DNA of 9,548 nucleotides from Salinibacterium sp. (GCA_004297555.1 SCSV01000108.1:1-9548), one strand, 5' to 3'. Positions 1-6,911 are shown, counted from the stretch's first letter. Notes: generated from the letters alone by a model not told the origin. Numbers and translations: made by a program.

Positions 1-618
1 GTCGTCTCGCCATCGTGCGGGTGCTGTTGCCGGCAAGTTGGCTGAGTGGGAGCGTGGTTGGGCGGCAATTGCCGGAAACAGCGCAACGATGTGATGCGCG
101 ACCGGCGGCCCCCCACGTGAGCAGACGTAATCGTCGATCCACTCCAGCTTCTTTTGTGGGCTAAGCTTGTGGGGAAGCTCTTCGTCCGCAGTGATAATCG
201 CTCCTGAGTCTGGATATCTCTCCTCAATTATATCTCTGTATTTCCACAATTCAATAATAATTGAACTTATGCTTAGGCTATTAGATCCGGCGACATTGGG
301 GGAGGAGAGTGAATTATCCAAATTGACGAATAATTCTGCTAGATGTCCGTGAAAATACTCATCTCGAATTCTCGTGCTGGCATCTGTGGAAACCACGTTT
401 CGCCAAATTCCAAGATACTTTGCATACGAGTTCAGGAGCTTGGTGGCCTGCGAAGTGTCAATGTAGCCGCTACGCCTGAGACGCCGGATCAGCGAAGACC
501 AATATGTGGCCCGTCTCTCCAGCCGAGGGGAGGTCGTGGCTCTGTACGCGGCCGACCGTATTCTGCTGCCCGCACTGTTTGGTTGGAGCCTTGGGAACAT
601 AAAACGGGTGCGTTTCAT
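1..618 (-). CDS. Hypothetical protein, C-terminus beyond the window
   Basis: The minus strand is open from an ATG at 618 to the window edge (206 codons, no stop). A TGA lies in frame 15 bases upstream of that ATG, so the start is at 618 or at a second ATG at 600. No strong Shine-Dalgarno sequence is visible. The N-terminal part is basic (residues about 28-60 are rich in Arg), followed by a probably helical region with motifs such as KLLNSYAKYLGIWRN and SSIIIELWKYRDIIEERY. Bases about 190-370 are much poorer in GC than the rest of the window, which suggests a foreign origin. The last 35 or so residues before the edge (1-110) are GC-rich and low-complexity, so the true C-terminus may be different or disrupted. 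I do not recognise the family. Confidence 0.6.
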   Translation of the reverse strand, partial: MKRTRFMFPRLQPNSAGSRIRSAAYRATTSPRLERRATYWSSLIRRLRRSGYIDTSQATKLLNSYAKYLGIWRNVVSTDASTRIRDEYFHGHLAELFVNLDNSLSSPNVAGSNSLSISSIIIELWKYRDIIEERYPDSGAIITADEELPHKLSPQKKLEWIDDYVCSRGGPPVAHHIVALFPAIAAQPRSHSANLPATAPARWRDD

Positions 619-758
619 GTTTCTCGAAACGAGTCAAATTCTGCCATTTTGAGGGGATCGACCGGCGCACGAATGTGAACGCCTCGCCAGCCGTTCCCCC
701 AACTCTTGGAGCTGCCGGCCCTCGACAAGTGCAATGCTCGTCGGCAAGCAACGCAGTA

Positions 759-1193
759 TCACCCCTTCACCACCCGAACCTTCAGCACCACGGGAGCGTC
801 GCCTGGGGGCGGCGTCGGCCAGACGCGCGGCGAGTATTCCTGGATGAAGGTCACCTGTTGGCGGCCTAGCCGCTCGCGCAGGTCGCCCAGCTTGTGGCCC
901 TCGATCACCACCACGCAGTCAGGCAACATCAGGCGTAGCTCGTCGTGCCCGGTGTAGCGGACCGACATCAGGAACCGATACTGAAAGGCGATCCCCTCCG
1001 CGACGTCGGTGTGGTCCATCCAGTAACTGACCTCGCACACCTGGGAGATCCCTGAGGCGGGGAGGAACCCATAGGGCCGGTAGGAGCCGTCTGTGGGGCG
1101 GTTGCTGGCGAAGTCGTCGGCCCGGCCCGCCCGGTCCGTAAAGGGCTTCCTGCCGCGGCCGGCGAACATCTCGTCAAACGCATCAGTGCTCAT
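759..1193 (-). CDS. Small hypothetical protein downstream of the relaxase
   Basis: This 144-residue protein starts at an ATG that overlaps the end of the relaxase gene by 11 bases, so the two are very probably co-transcribed and translationally coupled. An AAGGA Shine-Dalgarno sequence (complement of 1202-1206) lies 8 bases before the ATG. The N-terminal third is polar and Arg/Gly-rich. The remainder looks like a compact alpha/beta fold with strands such as QVCEVSYWM, AFQYRFLMSVRY and DCVVVIEG, and it ends in VVLKVRVVKG. There is no signal peptide or membrane segment. I do not recognise a named domain. Its position suggests a role tied to mobilisation, for example an accessory relaxosome protein, but that rests on context only. 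Confidence 0.75.
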   Translation of the reverse strand: MSTDAFDEMFAGRGRKPFTDRAGRADDFASNRPTDGSYRPYGFLPASGISQVCEVSYWMDHTDVAEGIAFQYRFLMSVRYTGHDELRLMLPDCVVVIEGHKLGDLRERLGRQQVTFIQEYSPRVWPTPPPGDAPVVLKVRVVKG

Positions 1194-2175
1194 GGCCGTG
1201 ATCCTTGTCCGGATGCGGGTTGCGCCTGAACGAGGCCGCGAAGTCTTCCGCGATGTCGTTCAATCGGGTGAGAAGCGTGACCAGAGCCACCGGGTCGCGG
1301 CGCTTGATGTGCTCGACGTCTTCGTAGAGCGACGCTCGCTTCTTGATCGCCACCCACTGGGTGACGCGATCCTTGATGTAGTCGTAGGCCTTCTCGATAT
1401 GGGCCGCGATGCCGAGGCTGATCTGCGGTAGACGGAAGATCCCCTGCTTCTCCAGGGTGCGGTGGTCGATGCGTGCGGTGGAACCGGCCTCGGCAAGCGC
1501 ATCATTGGCATCCCTCGCCCAGGCCGCCCGCCAGACATTCACATTGCGCAGGGCTTCCATCCGCTCCAGCGCTTCGTGGTCTTCGGCCAGGCCGGTGTTG
1601 TTGAAGCGCTTGCGGGCCTCGGCCACGGCGCGGGCGATATCCGGCGGTTCGTTCCAGTCCCGCTCCTTGGTGCGGGAGAAGCCCGATTGGGTGTTGGGGT
1701 CGAGCCGGCGCAGGGTCAGCAGCACATGGGCATGGGGCTGTTCCAGCCCGTCGGCCGCGGGTGGCGCATGCAGCGCCCAGTCGGCCACCATGCCCTTCGC
1801 CACAAACTGCGTGCGCACAAACTGGCGCACCAGCTGCAACTGGTCCGCGCGGGAGAGTTCGCGCGGCAGGGTGATCTCGACCTCCCGGTAGAGCTGCGCG
1901 TCAACCCGCTTCTCCGCGGCTTCCACCCGGTTCCACAGGTCCTGGCGGTCATAGACCCAGGGCGCGGCCTCGCGCTCCACCGGCGCCATGATCTCGTTGT
2001 GGACGACGTCCGGCTTGTCATAGCTGAACCAGATGCCCTGGGCGGCGTCGAAGAGCCGTTCGCCGGACCGGTAGGCCGCCGCCGCAACGGCCGAGCGCCG
2101 GGTTGCCCCACCCGGACGGGGAGCTCGACCCAAGGCTCGCGAGATCACCTTCAAGCGCAGGTGATAGATGGCCAC
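1183..2175 (-). CDS. MobA/MobL family (MOBQ-type) relaxase
   Basis: Relaxases of this family nick one strand at oriT, stay covalently bound to the 5' end through a tyrosine, and pilot the strand into the recipient during conjugation. The protein begins VAIYHLRLKVISR, the classic MobA/MobL/TraA N-terminus, here from a GTG at 2175 with a G-rich stretch just upstream. A longer frame from a TTG at 2265 would run through the candidate oriT and has no family resemblance. The likely catalytic Tyr is Y35 in the AAAAYRSGERL segment. The metal-binding motif is PHAHVLLTLR (H148, H150), with H136 nearby. At 330 residues it lacks the helicase half found in Ti-type TraA, so it resembles short stand-alone mobilisation relaxases. 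The C-terminal part is charged and helical. The next gene overlaps it by 11 bases. Confidence 0.9.
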   Translation of the reverse strand: MAIYHLRLKVISRALGRAPRPGGATRRSAVAAAAYRSGERLFDAAQGIWFSYDKPDVVHNEIMAPVEREAAPWVYDRQDLWNRVEAAEKRVDAQLYREVEITLPRELSRADQLQLVRQFVRTQFVAKGMVADWALHAPPAADGLEQPHAHVLLTLRRLDPNTQSGFSRTKERDWNEPPDIARAVAEARKRFNNTGLAEDHEALERMEALRNVNVWRAAWARDANDALAEAGSTARIDHRTLEKQGIFRLPQISLGIAAHIEKAYDYIKDRVTQWVAIKKRASLYEDVEHIKRRDPVALVTLLTRLNDIAEDFAASFRRNPHPDKDHGHEH

Positions 2176-2221
2176 CCCATACCCCCAGTTCTTTGCCTGC
2201 CGAGCAACACAAGGGTCAGAA

Positions 2222-2257
2222 ATCGCAATGGGTGCACTTATACATCGCAAGCGACGT
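2222..2257 (-). other. oriT: Candidate origin of transfer (oriT) with nic-like core
   Basis: On the minus strand, 2240-2230 reads TAAGTGCACCC. From memory, the IncQ/Ti-type (MOBQ) nic core is TAAGTGCGCCCT, so only one of the eleven bases differs. Just 5' of it is a small inverted repeat (2257-2242) with TCGC-TT-GCGA at its heart and weaker outer pairs. A hairpin followed by the nic core is the layout I know for RSF1010. A direct repeat TTGCGAT flanks the core at 2250-2244 and 2228-2222. On the plus strand 2256-2263 reads GTGCGCCC, which forms an imperfect inverted repeat with the core. The site lies 55-80 bases upstream of the relaxase start, where oriT is often found. The exact nick position is inferred. 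Confidence 0.6.
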
Positions 2258-2265
2258 GCGCCCAA

Positions 2266-2895
2266 TCAAGGTTCGCGTATTGGTTGAATTGACCTGCGGC
2301 ATCTGCAACCGCTGAGTCTTTGCGGCAACAGGTCCGCAGGCCCGCGAACGGTAGCTCGGCAAGGCGGCAAGGGAGGTAGCGGCAGCCCGCGGCCTCCTCG
2401 TTGGGTGGCTGCGGTCAGCGCGGGCGGCCAGACGTCGCGCCCGGTCCATGACCCCGCCCTCGCCAGGTTGGCGCTCGGGCAGGGCCGATCCCGGGCGCGA
2501 AGACGCATCTGGGGAGGCACCAGTCCAGACAGTGGAGGGCGTTGGGTCGGCCTCACCCGTAGCCGACGGCGGGGCGAAGAGTGGCCATGCGGCGGCGGGA
2601 TGAGACGGTACCCAGCCCCGCTTCGTGATGTCTCAATGTTCGGCTTAGCGGCCTTGAACGGAGCGTTACGCTTGGGCCCCATCAGGGGTTACGCACACCA
2701 AACGTAGTCCTTAGACCTGCTGTCTTCATTTGGTTGCCAATGGCTGGGCTAGAGCCGATGCCCGATGGCTGCGTTGCCCATCTGCTGAAATTGCGCCTGT
2801 CCGCCGCGCGCGCTGTGAGCAACGCGACTTACTCGACTCGTGCGCTTGGGCACCGGGCCGGTCTTGCTGGCCCATTTGCGGCCCTCCAACGGCAG
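2266..2895. other. Stretch without a convincing gene
   Basis: Both strands contain open frames here, but their translations are Arg/Pro/Gly-rich and low-complexity, as expected for chance frames in GC-rich DNA. None has a good ribosome binding site. Near the oriT end there is a 7-bp inverted repeat, CCTGCGG at 2293-2299 with CCGCAGG at 2334-2340, which could be part of a larger transfer-origin or relaxase-promoter region. No tRNA, transposase remnant or clear terminal repeat was seen. Confidence 0.5.
2855..2873 (-). terminator. Possible hairpin after the PIN gene
   Basis: GGGCC and GGCCC arms flank a 9-base loop, 23 bases beyond the stop codon of the PIN gene on its transcribed strand. There is no T-tract, so it may only stabilise the 3' end or be chance in GC-rich DNA. 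Confidence 0.2.
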
Positions 2896-4323
2896 TCACG
2901 CAGGGCGATTGAGCCCGAGCCGCTCCTCAACACTGAGCACAGGCGGCGGTTCATAGGAGAGCCCATCGAGTTCCCCAGCGGCCTGCGCGGCGCGCAATAC
3001 CGGCCTCACTACCGGCGGGAGCAGTTCTAGGACGTCTGGATCAATCCACTCGGCGCGCTCTTCGCGCAGGCTCAGCGTAAACTCTTGGCGGATAGGAGCC
3101 GCGAGGTTTGTTGCGCTAGCGCAGAACGTCACGCTTCCCGCCTGCTCGGCGAGTTGAACCGGTCGCACCACGAACTCGACCACCAACCGCGTCTGGGGCC
3201 GGAACTCTTCGCAAATGAGGGAGCCGGCGCCCTGGTCCGCTGCCGGCTGCTCCTCCCAATAGAGGCGCGTCGGGTCGCGCGGACGATTCCACGTTCCGGG
3301 AATCACGACGTGCGGAAACGGATCTGGCGGCTTCGGGATGCGCGGCAGCTTGATCAACCCAATGCCAACTTGGCGCTGGAAATCCTTATTGGCGAGCGTG
3401 ATGCAGTCGCCCTGCACGTCGAAGTTCACGATGAGTCGCTCGGCCGTGTGGCTGCTATCGTTGCGGAGCTGATAGCGAACACGCACGGCTTGACCGGCAC
3501 GCTTCATCGCTTCTGGCAGCTTGCCGAACGTTGCTGAAACAGACGACGAAAACGCCGCGTACTCGCCGTAGTAGGCTGGTTGCCCCGGTTCACCGAGCAT
3601 TGAGGGCGGCCAAGCGGGCGTGTGATCTTCTTGGCGGGGATGCGCATCCAGGAACGCTCGCGCCATCCGATCCACCACCGCTTGAGGCAGATAGGGTAAG
3701 AGCGGTGTGCGGCCGACGATGCGTGCTACCGGCTCGCCCGCTGCATCGACAGCGATCGCCTCGATCTTTGGCCCATTCGCCAGAGCGGCGTCGAGCGCCG
3801 CCCGCAAGCGACGGTTCTCCTTCACCTGCTCGTCCTCTTGAGGCGGCAGCAGCCAACCCTCAGGCGGCTTCGTTGCGGCGAGCTTCAGTTTGCGGGCGCG
3901 AAGGTAGGGGCCGGTGTCATGGGTGAACAGGATCACCTCGCCTGCGTCCGAGCGCTGCCGCGCGACCGCCACCAGGTGGTCATCATTGCGTGTCGGATCG
4001 AGGTCCGCGTGCCGACCCCAATCGATCGAGCTGTCGTCAAGCAACAGCGTGAGGGCAATGGGTGTGCTTCGCAGCTTGAGCCGTTGATCCGGTTCATCCG
4101 CGGCGGCCTCGAGCAGCGCCAGCGCGGCCCGCGAACGATCGCGTAAACGTCGGTTGGTCCCACTCTTCATGCGATCCAACTCGCGGATCACCATGTCGGT
4201 GACTACCAGCGTGATTTCCGTTTTGCCGAGAAACAGATCGCGCCAACGCAGATCTGCGAGATCGCGCAGCTGCACGAAGCAGTTCGTGTCGAGCACCAGC
4301 TCGACGGCGGCGTGTTCGGTCAT
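2896..4323 (-). CDS. PIN-domain nuclease with long C-terminal extension
   Basis: The N-terminal 150 residues are a PIN domain, a Mg-dependent single-strand RNase fold. The four acidic positions are present: D12 in VLDTNCF, E49 in VIRELDRMK, D114/D115 in NDDHLVAVA, and D136 in FTHDTGPY. The sequence is closer to the PIN domains of PhoH-type and large PIN proteins than to minimal VapC toxins, and at 475 residues it is over three times VapC length. A short charged helix (about 163-182) follows. The C-terminal half has a strand-rich region (about 279-307 and 379-420) that may be a beta-sandwich used for recognition. I chose the ATG at 4323 because the PIN fold begins within ten residues. A GTG at 4407 would add 28 low-complexity residues. 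Neither start has a clear Shine-Dalgarno sequence. It lies 114 bases downstream of the HEPN-type gene on the same strand, so they are probably one operon. Function as defence effector or toxin is inferred. Confidence 0.85.
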   Translation of the reverse strand: MTEHAAVELVLDTNCFVQLRDLADLRWRDLFLGKTEITLVVTDMVIRELDRMKSGTNRRLRDRSRAALALLEAAADEPDQRLKLRSTPIALTLLLDDSSIDWGRHADLDPTRNDDHLVAVARQRSDAGEVILFTHDTGPYLRARKLKLAATKPPEGWLLPPQEDEQVKENRRLRAALDAALANGPKIEAIAVDAAGEPVARIVGRTPLLPYLPQAVVDRMARAFLDAHPRQEDHTPAWPPSMLGEPGQPAYYGEYAAFSSSVSATFGKLPEAMKRAGQAVRVRYQLRNDSSHTAERLIVNFDVQGDCITLANKDFQRQVGIGLIKLPRIPKPPDPFPHVVIPGTWNRPRDPTRLYWEEQPAADQGAGSLICEEFRPQTRLVVEFVVRPVQLAEQAGSVTFCASATNLAAPIRQEFTLSLREERAEWIDPDVLELLPPVVRPVLRAAQAAGELDGLSYEPPPVLSVEERLGLNRPA

Positions 4324-4437
4324 GATGGCCTGCGCGTGCGGCGACTCGATTCGTGGGGGCCTAGCGTAACACCGGCGGCCCGGGCCACTGATGCGACCCC
4401 GACTCACGCTCGACGAGCCGCGGAGCGATGGGACGAC

Positions 4438-5412
4438 CTACTTCTCCTCCGCGTCGGCGGCCTTCGTTTCCTCCTTCATCGCGCAGACGAGCTGGAAGAT
4501 GAAGTCGGTCATGATCAGCGCGTTCACGCTGTTTTGGCGCGTCGCGTAGGGCAGAAATCCATGAAGCGCCGCGTGTCGGTTCGGCACCGGATCGGCCGCT
4601 ACCGCGGCGAGCTGATCCGGTGTCTTCGTCGAGGCGTAAAGGTGATCGATGAGCTTCGTGAAAAGCGCCATGGAGTAGACGCCGCCAGGCTCCGCCGCAC
4701 TCAGAGGCAGATCACTTGCTCGATCGCGCAGTTCCCGCTGGCTCGTAAGCCCTTCCATCGCTCCGGCGTGAAGCTCGATGCGAGCGACGCGTTCCAACTC
4801 CGGAAAGAGAGTCCGGGCCGTCCCCCGAAATCGTCCATCACTGTGATTGTCGAGGACTTCGACGAATGTCGCCTTGGCCTCGTCGTCGATGTTGTACTTC
4901 TCCAGCCGCTCGAGGAACGCAGCCCTCACGTTTGGCCATTGCTGCGTGTAGTGGTCCTCCAGGCACATCGCGACGGCTTCCGCGTCTTCGCCACACGCAG
5001 CAGCTTCAGCAAAGGGCGTCGTGTAGTGCGGCAGCCAACCTGCGGCTTCAATGCGTTCGCACTCTTTCGCCGAGCGGGCGATCCTACCGAAAACCTCTCG
5101 CAGTGGCTCGTAAGCCTTGTTGATGTGGTCGGCGACGGACGCCATCCGTTGCGAGTGCTGGGTGCTGATCTCGCGTAGCTGGAGGAGCCAAATTGGCGGC
5201 TGGAAAACCAGGCCCTTCCACTGCGCTTGCAGAGCTTCAATCTGCGCCGCTAGCGCCGGCGCGATCGGCCTTTGCATGGCCGGACTGGCCGCAATCAAGG
5301 CGCTGAGATTGGGGGTACGTTGAGTTAGCTCGCTAAGCGACGAGCCCAGCTTAAGCTGTGGCGAAAAAATGTTCGGCATCGAAGCGCCGATCTTGGTGGT
5401 TCGCTCGTTCAT
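4438..5412 (-). CDS. HEPN-like protein, putative ribonuclease
   Basis: The 324-residue protein carries near its C-terminus PNRHAALHGFLPYATRQ followed by a hydrophobic helix (about 295-312). R279 and H284 form the Rx4H motif, with a polar residue after the Arg and a Gly after the His, as in HEPN ribonucleases, where this pair cleaves RNA, usually in a dimer. The segment also resembles the C-terminal signature of large HEPN-like hypothetical proteins (NRHxxLHG, then an NS-containing helix). Residues about 50-235 are mostly helical with no motif I recognise, perhaps a sensor. There are no membrane segments. The start at 5412 is the first ATG of the frame, with an alternative at 5379. Neither has a Shine-Dalgarno sequence. 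The minus strand shows TGGTATCGT at 5427-5419, an extended -10-like element ending 6 bases before the ATG, so a near-leaderless message is possible. The PIN gene follows in the same direction. Confidence 0.75.
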   Translation of the reverse strand: MNERTTKIGASMPNIFSPQLKLGSSLSELTQRTPNLSALIAASPAMQRPIAPALAAQIEALQAQWKGLVFQPPIWLLQLREISTQHSQRMASVADHINKAYEPLREVFGRIARSAKECERIEAAGWLPHYTTPFAEAAACGEDAEAVAMCLEDHYTQQWPNVRAAFLERLEKYNIDDEAKATFVEVLDNHSDGRFRGTARTLFPELERVARIELHAGAMEGLTSQRELRDRASDLPLSAAEPGGVYSMALFTKLIDHLYASTKTPDQLAAVAADPVPNRHAALHGFLPYATRQNSVNALIMTDFIFQLVCAMKEETKAADAEEK

Positions 5413-5571
5413 CGAGGAACGATACCAGAACCTGCGATTCTTCAGGAACTATGCATCGCTCAAGCAATGGTCGTGAGCCGCCGCCAACAAGCCAAGCGGG
5501 TACGTCGCGTACTGCCAGCTGTAGGCGGTGAATGATCGGCCTATTCTCCGCATCTCATGCGGTGATTATGC

Positions 5572-5600
5572 TTGCGTTTGCGGTGAATAGCTGCGATATT
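5572..5600 (+). promoter_or_regulatory. Possible fic promoter
   Basis: TTGCGT at 5572-5577 and GATATT at 5595-5600 are 17 bases apart, giving 3/6 and 4/6 matches to the sigma-70-type consensus. A half-site lies between the two elements and the perfect palindrome overlaps the -10 element, so a bound regulator would block polymerase. Transcription would begin near 5607, giving a leader of under 20 bases. Confidence 0.35.
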
Positions 5601-5622
5601 CTCCGCATAACGTGCGGAGAAT
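5598..5622 (+). promoter_or_regulatory. Perfect palindrome containing the fic ribosome binding site
   Basis: The 10-bp arms ATTCTCCGCA and TGCGGAGAAT pair perfectly around TAACG. The right arm contains GGAG at 5616-5619, which is the Shine-Dalgarno sequence four bases before the fic ATG at 5624. As DNA it is the strongest operator of the array. If transcribed in full, the RNA hairpin would hide the ribosome binding site. Confidence 0.7.
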
Positions 5623-5623
5623 T

Positions 5624-6745
5624 ATGCCGACCTACATCCATCAGCTCGCTGACTGGCCCGCGCTTCGGTGGAGCTCCGAGAAGCTTGAAGAGCGCCTGGG
5701 CGCGGTGCGCCATCGGCAGGGGCGTTTGCTCGCCCGCATGGAGCGCTTGGGCTTTCAGTTGCGGGCGGAAGCCGTCCTGCACACCCTCACCGAAGATGTC
5801 GTGAAATCGAGTGAGATCGAGGGCGAAGTCCTGGACAAGGATCAGGTGCGCTCCTCGATTGCGCGGCGGCTCGGTATGGATATCGGCGCGCTTACGCCGG
5901 TCGAGCGCCACGTCGATGGCGTCGTCGAAATGATGCTCGACGCGACCCAGAACTATGTCCAGCCGCTGACGGAAGAGCGCCTCTTCGGGTGGCATGCGGC
6001 GCTTTTTCCGACGGGGCGCAGCGGCATGAGCCGCATCACTGTCGGGGCCTGGCGGCAGGATGCCGATGGCCCCATGCAGGTGGTCTCCGGTCCCATCGGT
6101 CGCGAGAAGGTGCACTATCAGGCGCTGGCCGCCGACACGCTTGCGGCGGAGATGCGCGCCTTCCTGGAGTGGTTCGAAGCGGGTCCGCCCGTCGATCCTG
6201 TGATCAAGGCCGCGCTCGCTCATCTGTGGTTCGTCACCATCCACCCGTTCGAGGACGGCAATGGTCGGATCGCGCGCGCGATCGGCGATATGGCGTTGGC
6301 CCGCGCCGAACAGAGCACTCAGCGCTTCTACAGCCTGTCGGCTCAGATCCGCATCGAGCGGCGCGCCTACTACGACATCCTGGAGTTCACCCAGAAGGGC
6401 GACGGCGACGTCACCGCCTGGCTGACGTGGTTTCTGGACTGTCTGGACCGCGCCTTCGCCGGCGCGGAGATCATTTTGGGCAGCGTGCTCGCCAAGGCCA
6501 GCTTCTGGGAAGCGCATGCCGACGCGGCGCTCAACGACCGGCAGCGCAAGGTCATCAATCGGTTGCTCGATGGCTTCGAGGGCAAGCTCAGCACCTCCAA
6601 ATGGGCGGCGCTGACCAAGTCATCCCAGGACACGGCGCTACGCGATATCGATGCGTTGGTGCGGCTCGGCATCCTCGTCAAAGACCCCGGAGGCGGTCGC
6701 AGCACGAGCTACTCACTTGCGGAAATCCCTGACAGCGCAACGTAG
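5624..6745 (+). CDS. Fic family protein (AMP-transferase) with C-terminal winged helix
   Basis: Fic enzymes usually transfer AMP from ATP to a Ser, Thr or Tyr of a target protein. The catalytic loop HPFEDGNGRIAR at residues 207-218 fits HxFx(D/E)GNGRxxR, with His207 as base. Residues 62-67, SSEIEG, fit the (S/T)xxxE(G/N) inhibitory motif placed before the Fic core (class II), whose Glu obstructs ATP binding, so no separate antitoxin is needed. The N-terminal region (about 4-80) resembles the DUF4172 domain seen in such proteins. Residues about 305-366 (LNDRQRKVINRLLDGF to GGGRSTSYSL) look like a winged helix with a beta-wing and are the candidate DNA-binding part. Length is 373 residues, usual for this type. 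The ATG at 5624 is preceded by GGAG. A GTG at 5612 in the same frame lies inside the palindrome and is less likely. It is transcribed away from the HEPN-PIN pair. Confidence 0.93.
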   Translation: MPTYIHQLADWPALRWSSEKLEERLGAVRHRQGRLLARMERLGFQLRAEAVLHTLTEDVVKSSEIEGEVLDKDQVRSSIARRLGMDIGALTPVERHVDGVVEMMLDATQNYVQPLTEERLFGWHAALFPTGRSGMSRITVGAWRQDADGPMQVVSGPIGREKVHYQALAADTLAAEMRAFLEWFEAGPPVDPVIKAALAHLWFVTIHPFEDGNGRIARAIGDMALARAEQSTQRFYSLSAQIRIERRAYYDILEFTQKGDGDVTAWLTWFLDCLDRAFAGAEIILGSVLAKASFWEAHADAALNDRQRKVINRLLDGFEGKLSTSKWAALTKSSQDTALRDIDALVRLGILVKDPGGGRSTSYSLAEIPDSAT

Positions 6746-6892
6746 CGCCCCGGCAGCCCGGCGCCCCATGGCGGCTGATTTCGGGAACCTGAACCGTGCG
6801 GCTCGTTCGTCAACCCAGCTTCGCTCCACCGGCGCGCATAGCGCGGGGTGTGACGACCGACGCTTTCACAAGGTTCGGCCGGCTCCCATCAG

Positions 6893-6911
6893 CCGCGAGA
6901 TGGTCTCGCGG
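6893..6911 (+). promoter_or_regulatory. Hairpin just ahead of a ribosome binding site
   Basis: Perfect 8-bp arms CCGCGAGA and TCTCGCGG flank a 3-base loop. The hairpin ends five bases before the GGAG of the next gene. It could act as an attenuator, a protein-binding site or a 5' stabiliser. There is no T-tract. Confidence 0.5.

Larger units (their letters stand above)
5524..5622. repeat. Two tandem three-half-site operators upstream of fic
   Basis: The half-site is TGCGGWGAAT. Unit 1 has a direct half-site at 5524-5533 (first base G), a 9-base spacer, an inverted half-site at 5543-5552, a 5-base spacer, and a direct half-site with two changes at 5558-5567. Unit 2 repeats the same geometry: 5579-5588, 9 bases, 5598-5607, 5 bases, 5613-5622. 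The period is exactly 55 bp and spacer lengths are conserved while spacer sequences are not, which points to selection for protein binding. The array sits in the divergent region between the HEPN and fic genes, next to fic. The likely binder is the winged-helix-like end of Fic itself, but that is inferred. Confidence 0.8.

Noticed and set aside
1462..2292. Long plus-strand frame opposite the relaxase
   Set aside because: Antisense shadow of a clear MobA/MobL relaxase.
2266..2682. 138-codon minus-strand frame between oriT and the PIN gene
   Set aside because: Arg/Pro-rich sequence with no domain, no ribosome binding site and no neighbour coupling.
4312..5178. Long plus-strand frame opposite the HEPN gene
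   Set aside because: Arg/Val/His-rich translation typical of an antisense shadow; the minus strand encodes the motif-bearing protein.
5524..5622. CRISPR-like repeats
   Set aside because: Only two units, each internally palindromic, placed at a promoter; spacers of 5, 9 and 11 bases are far too short.
5532..5804. Small plus-strand frame through the operator array, including an ATG at 5568 with context like the fic start
   Set aside because: The similarity comes from the operator duplication; the frame is out of phase with fic and runs into it.
5555..6517. Long minus-strand frame opposite fic
   Set aside because: Shadow of the fic gene: it follows fic codon periodicity, has no ribosome binding site, and the plus-strand protein has unmistakable Fic motifs.
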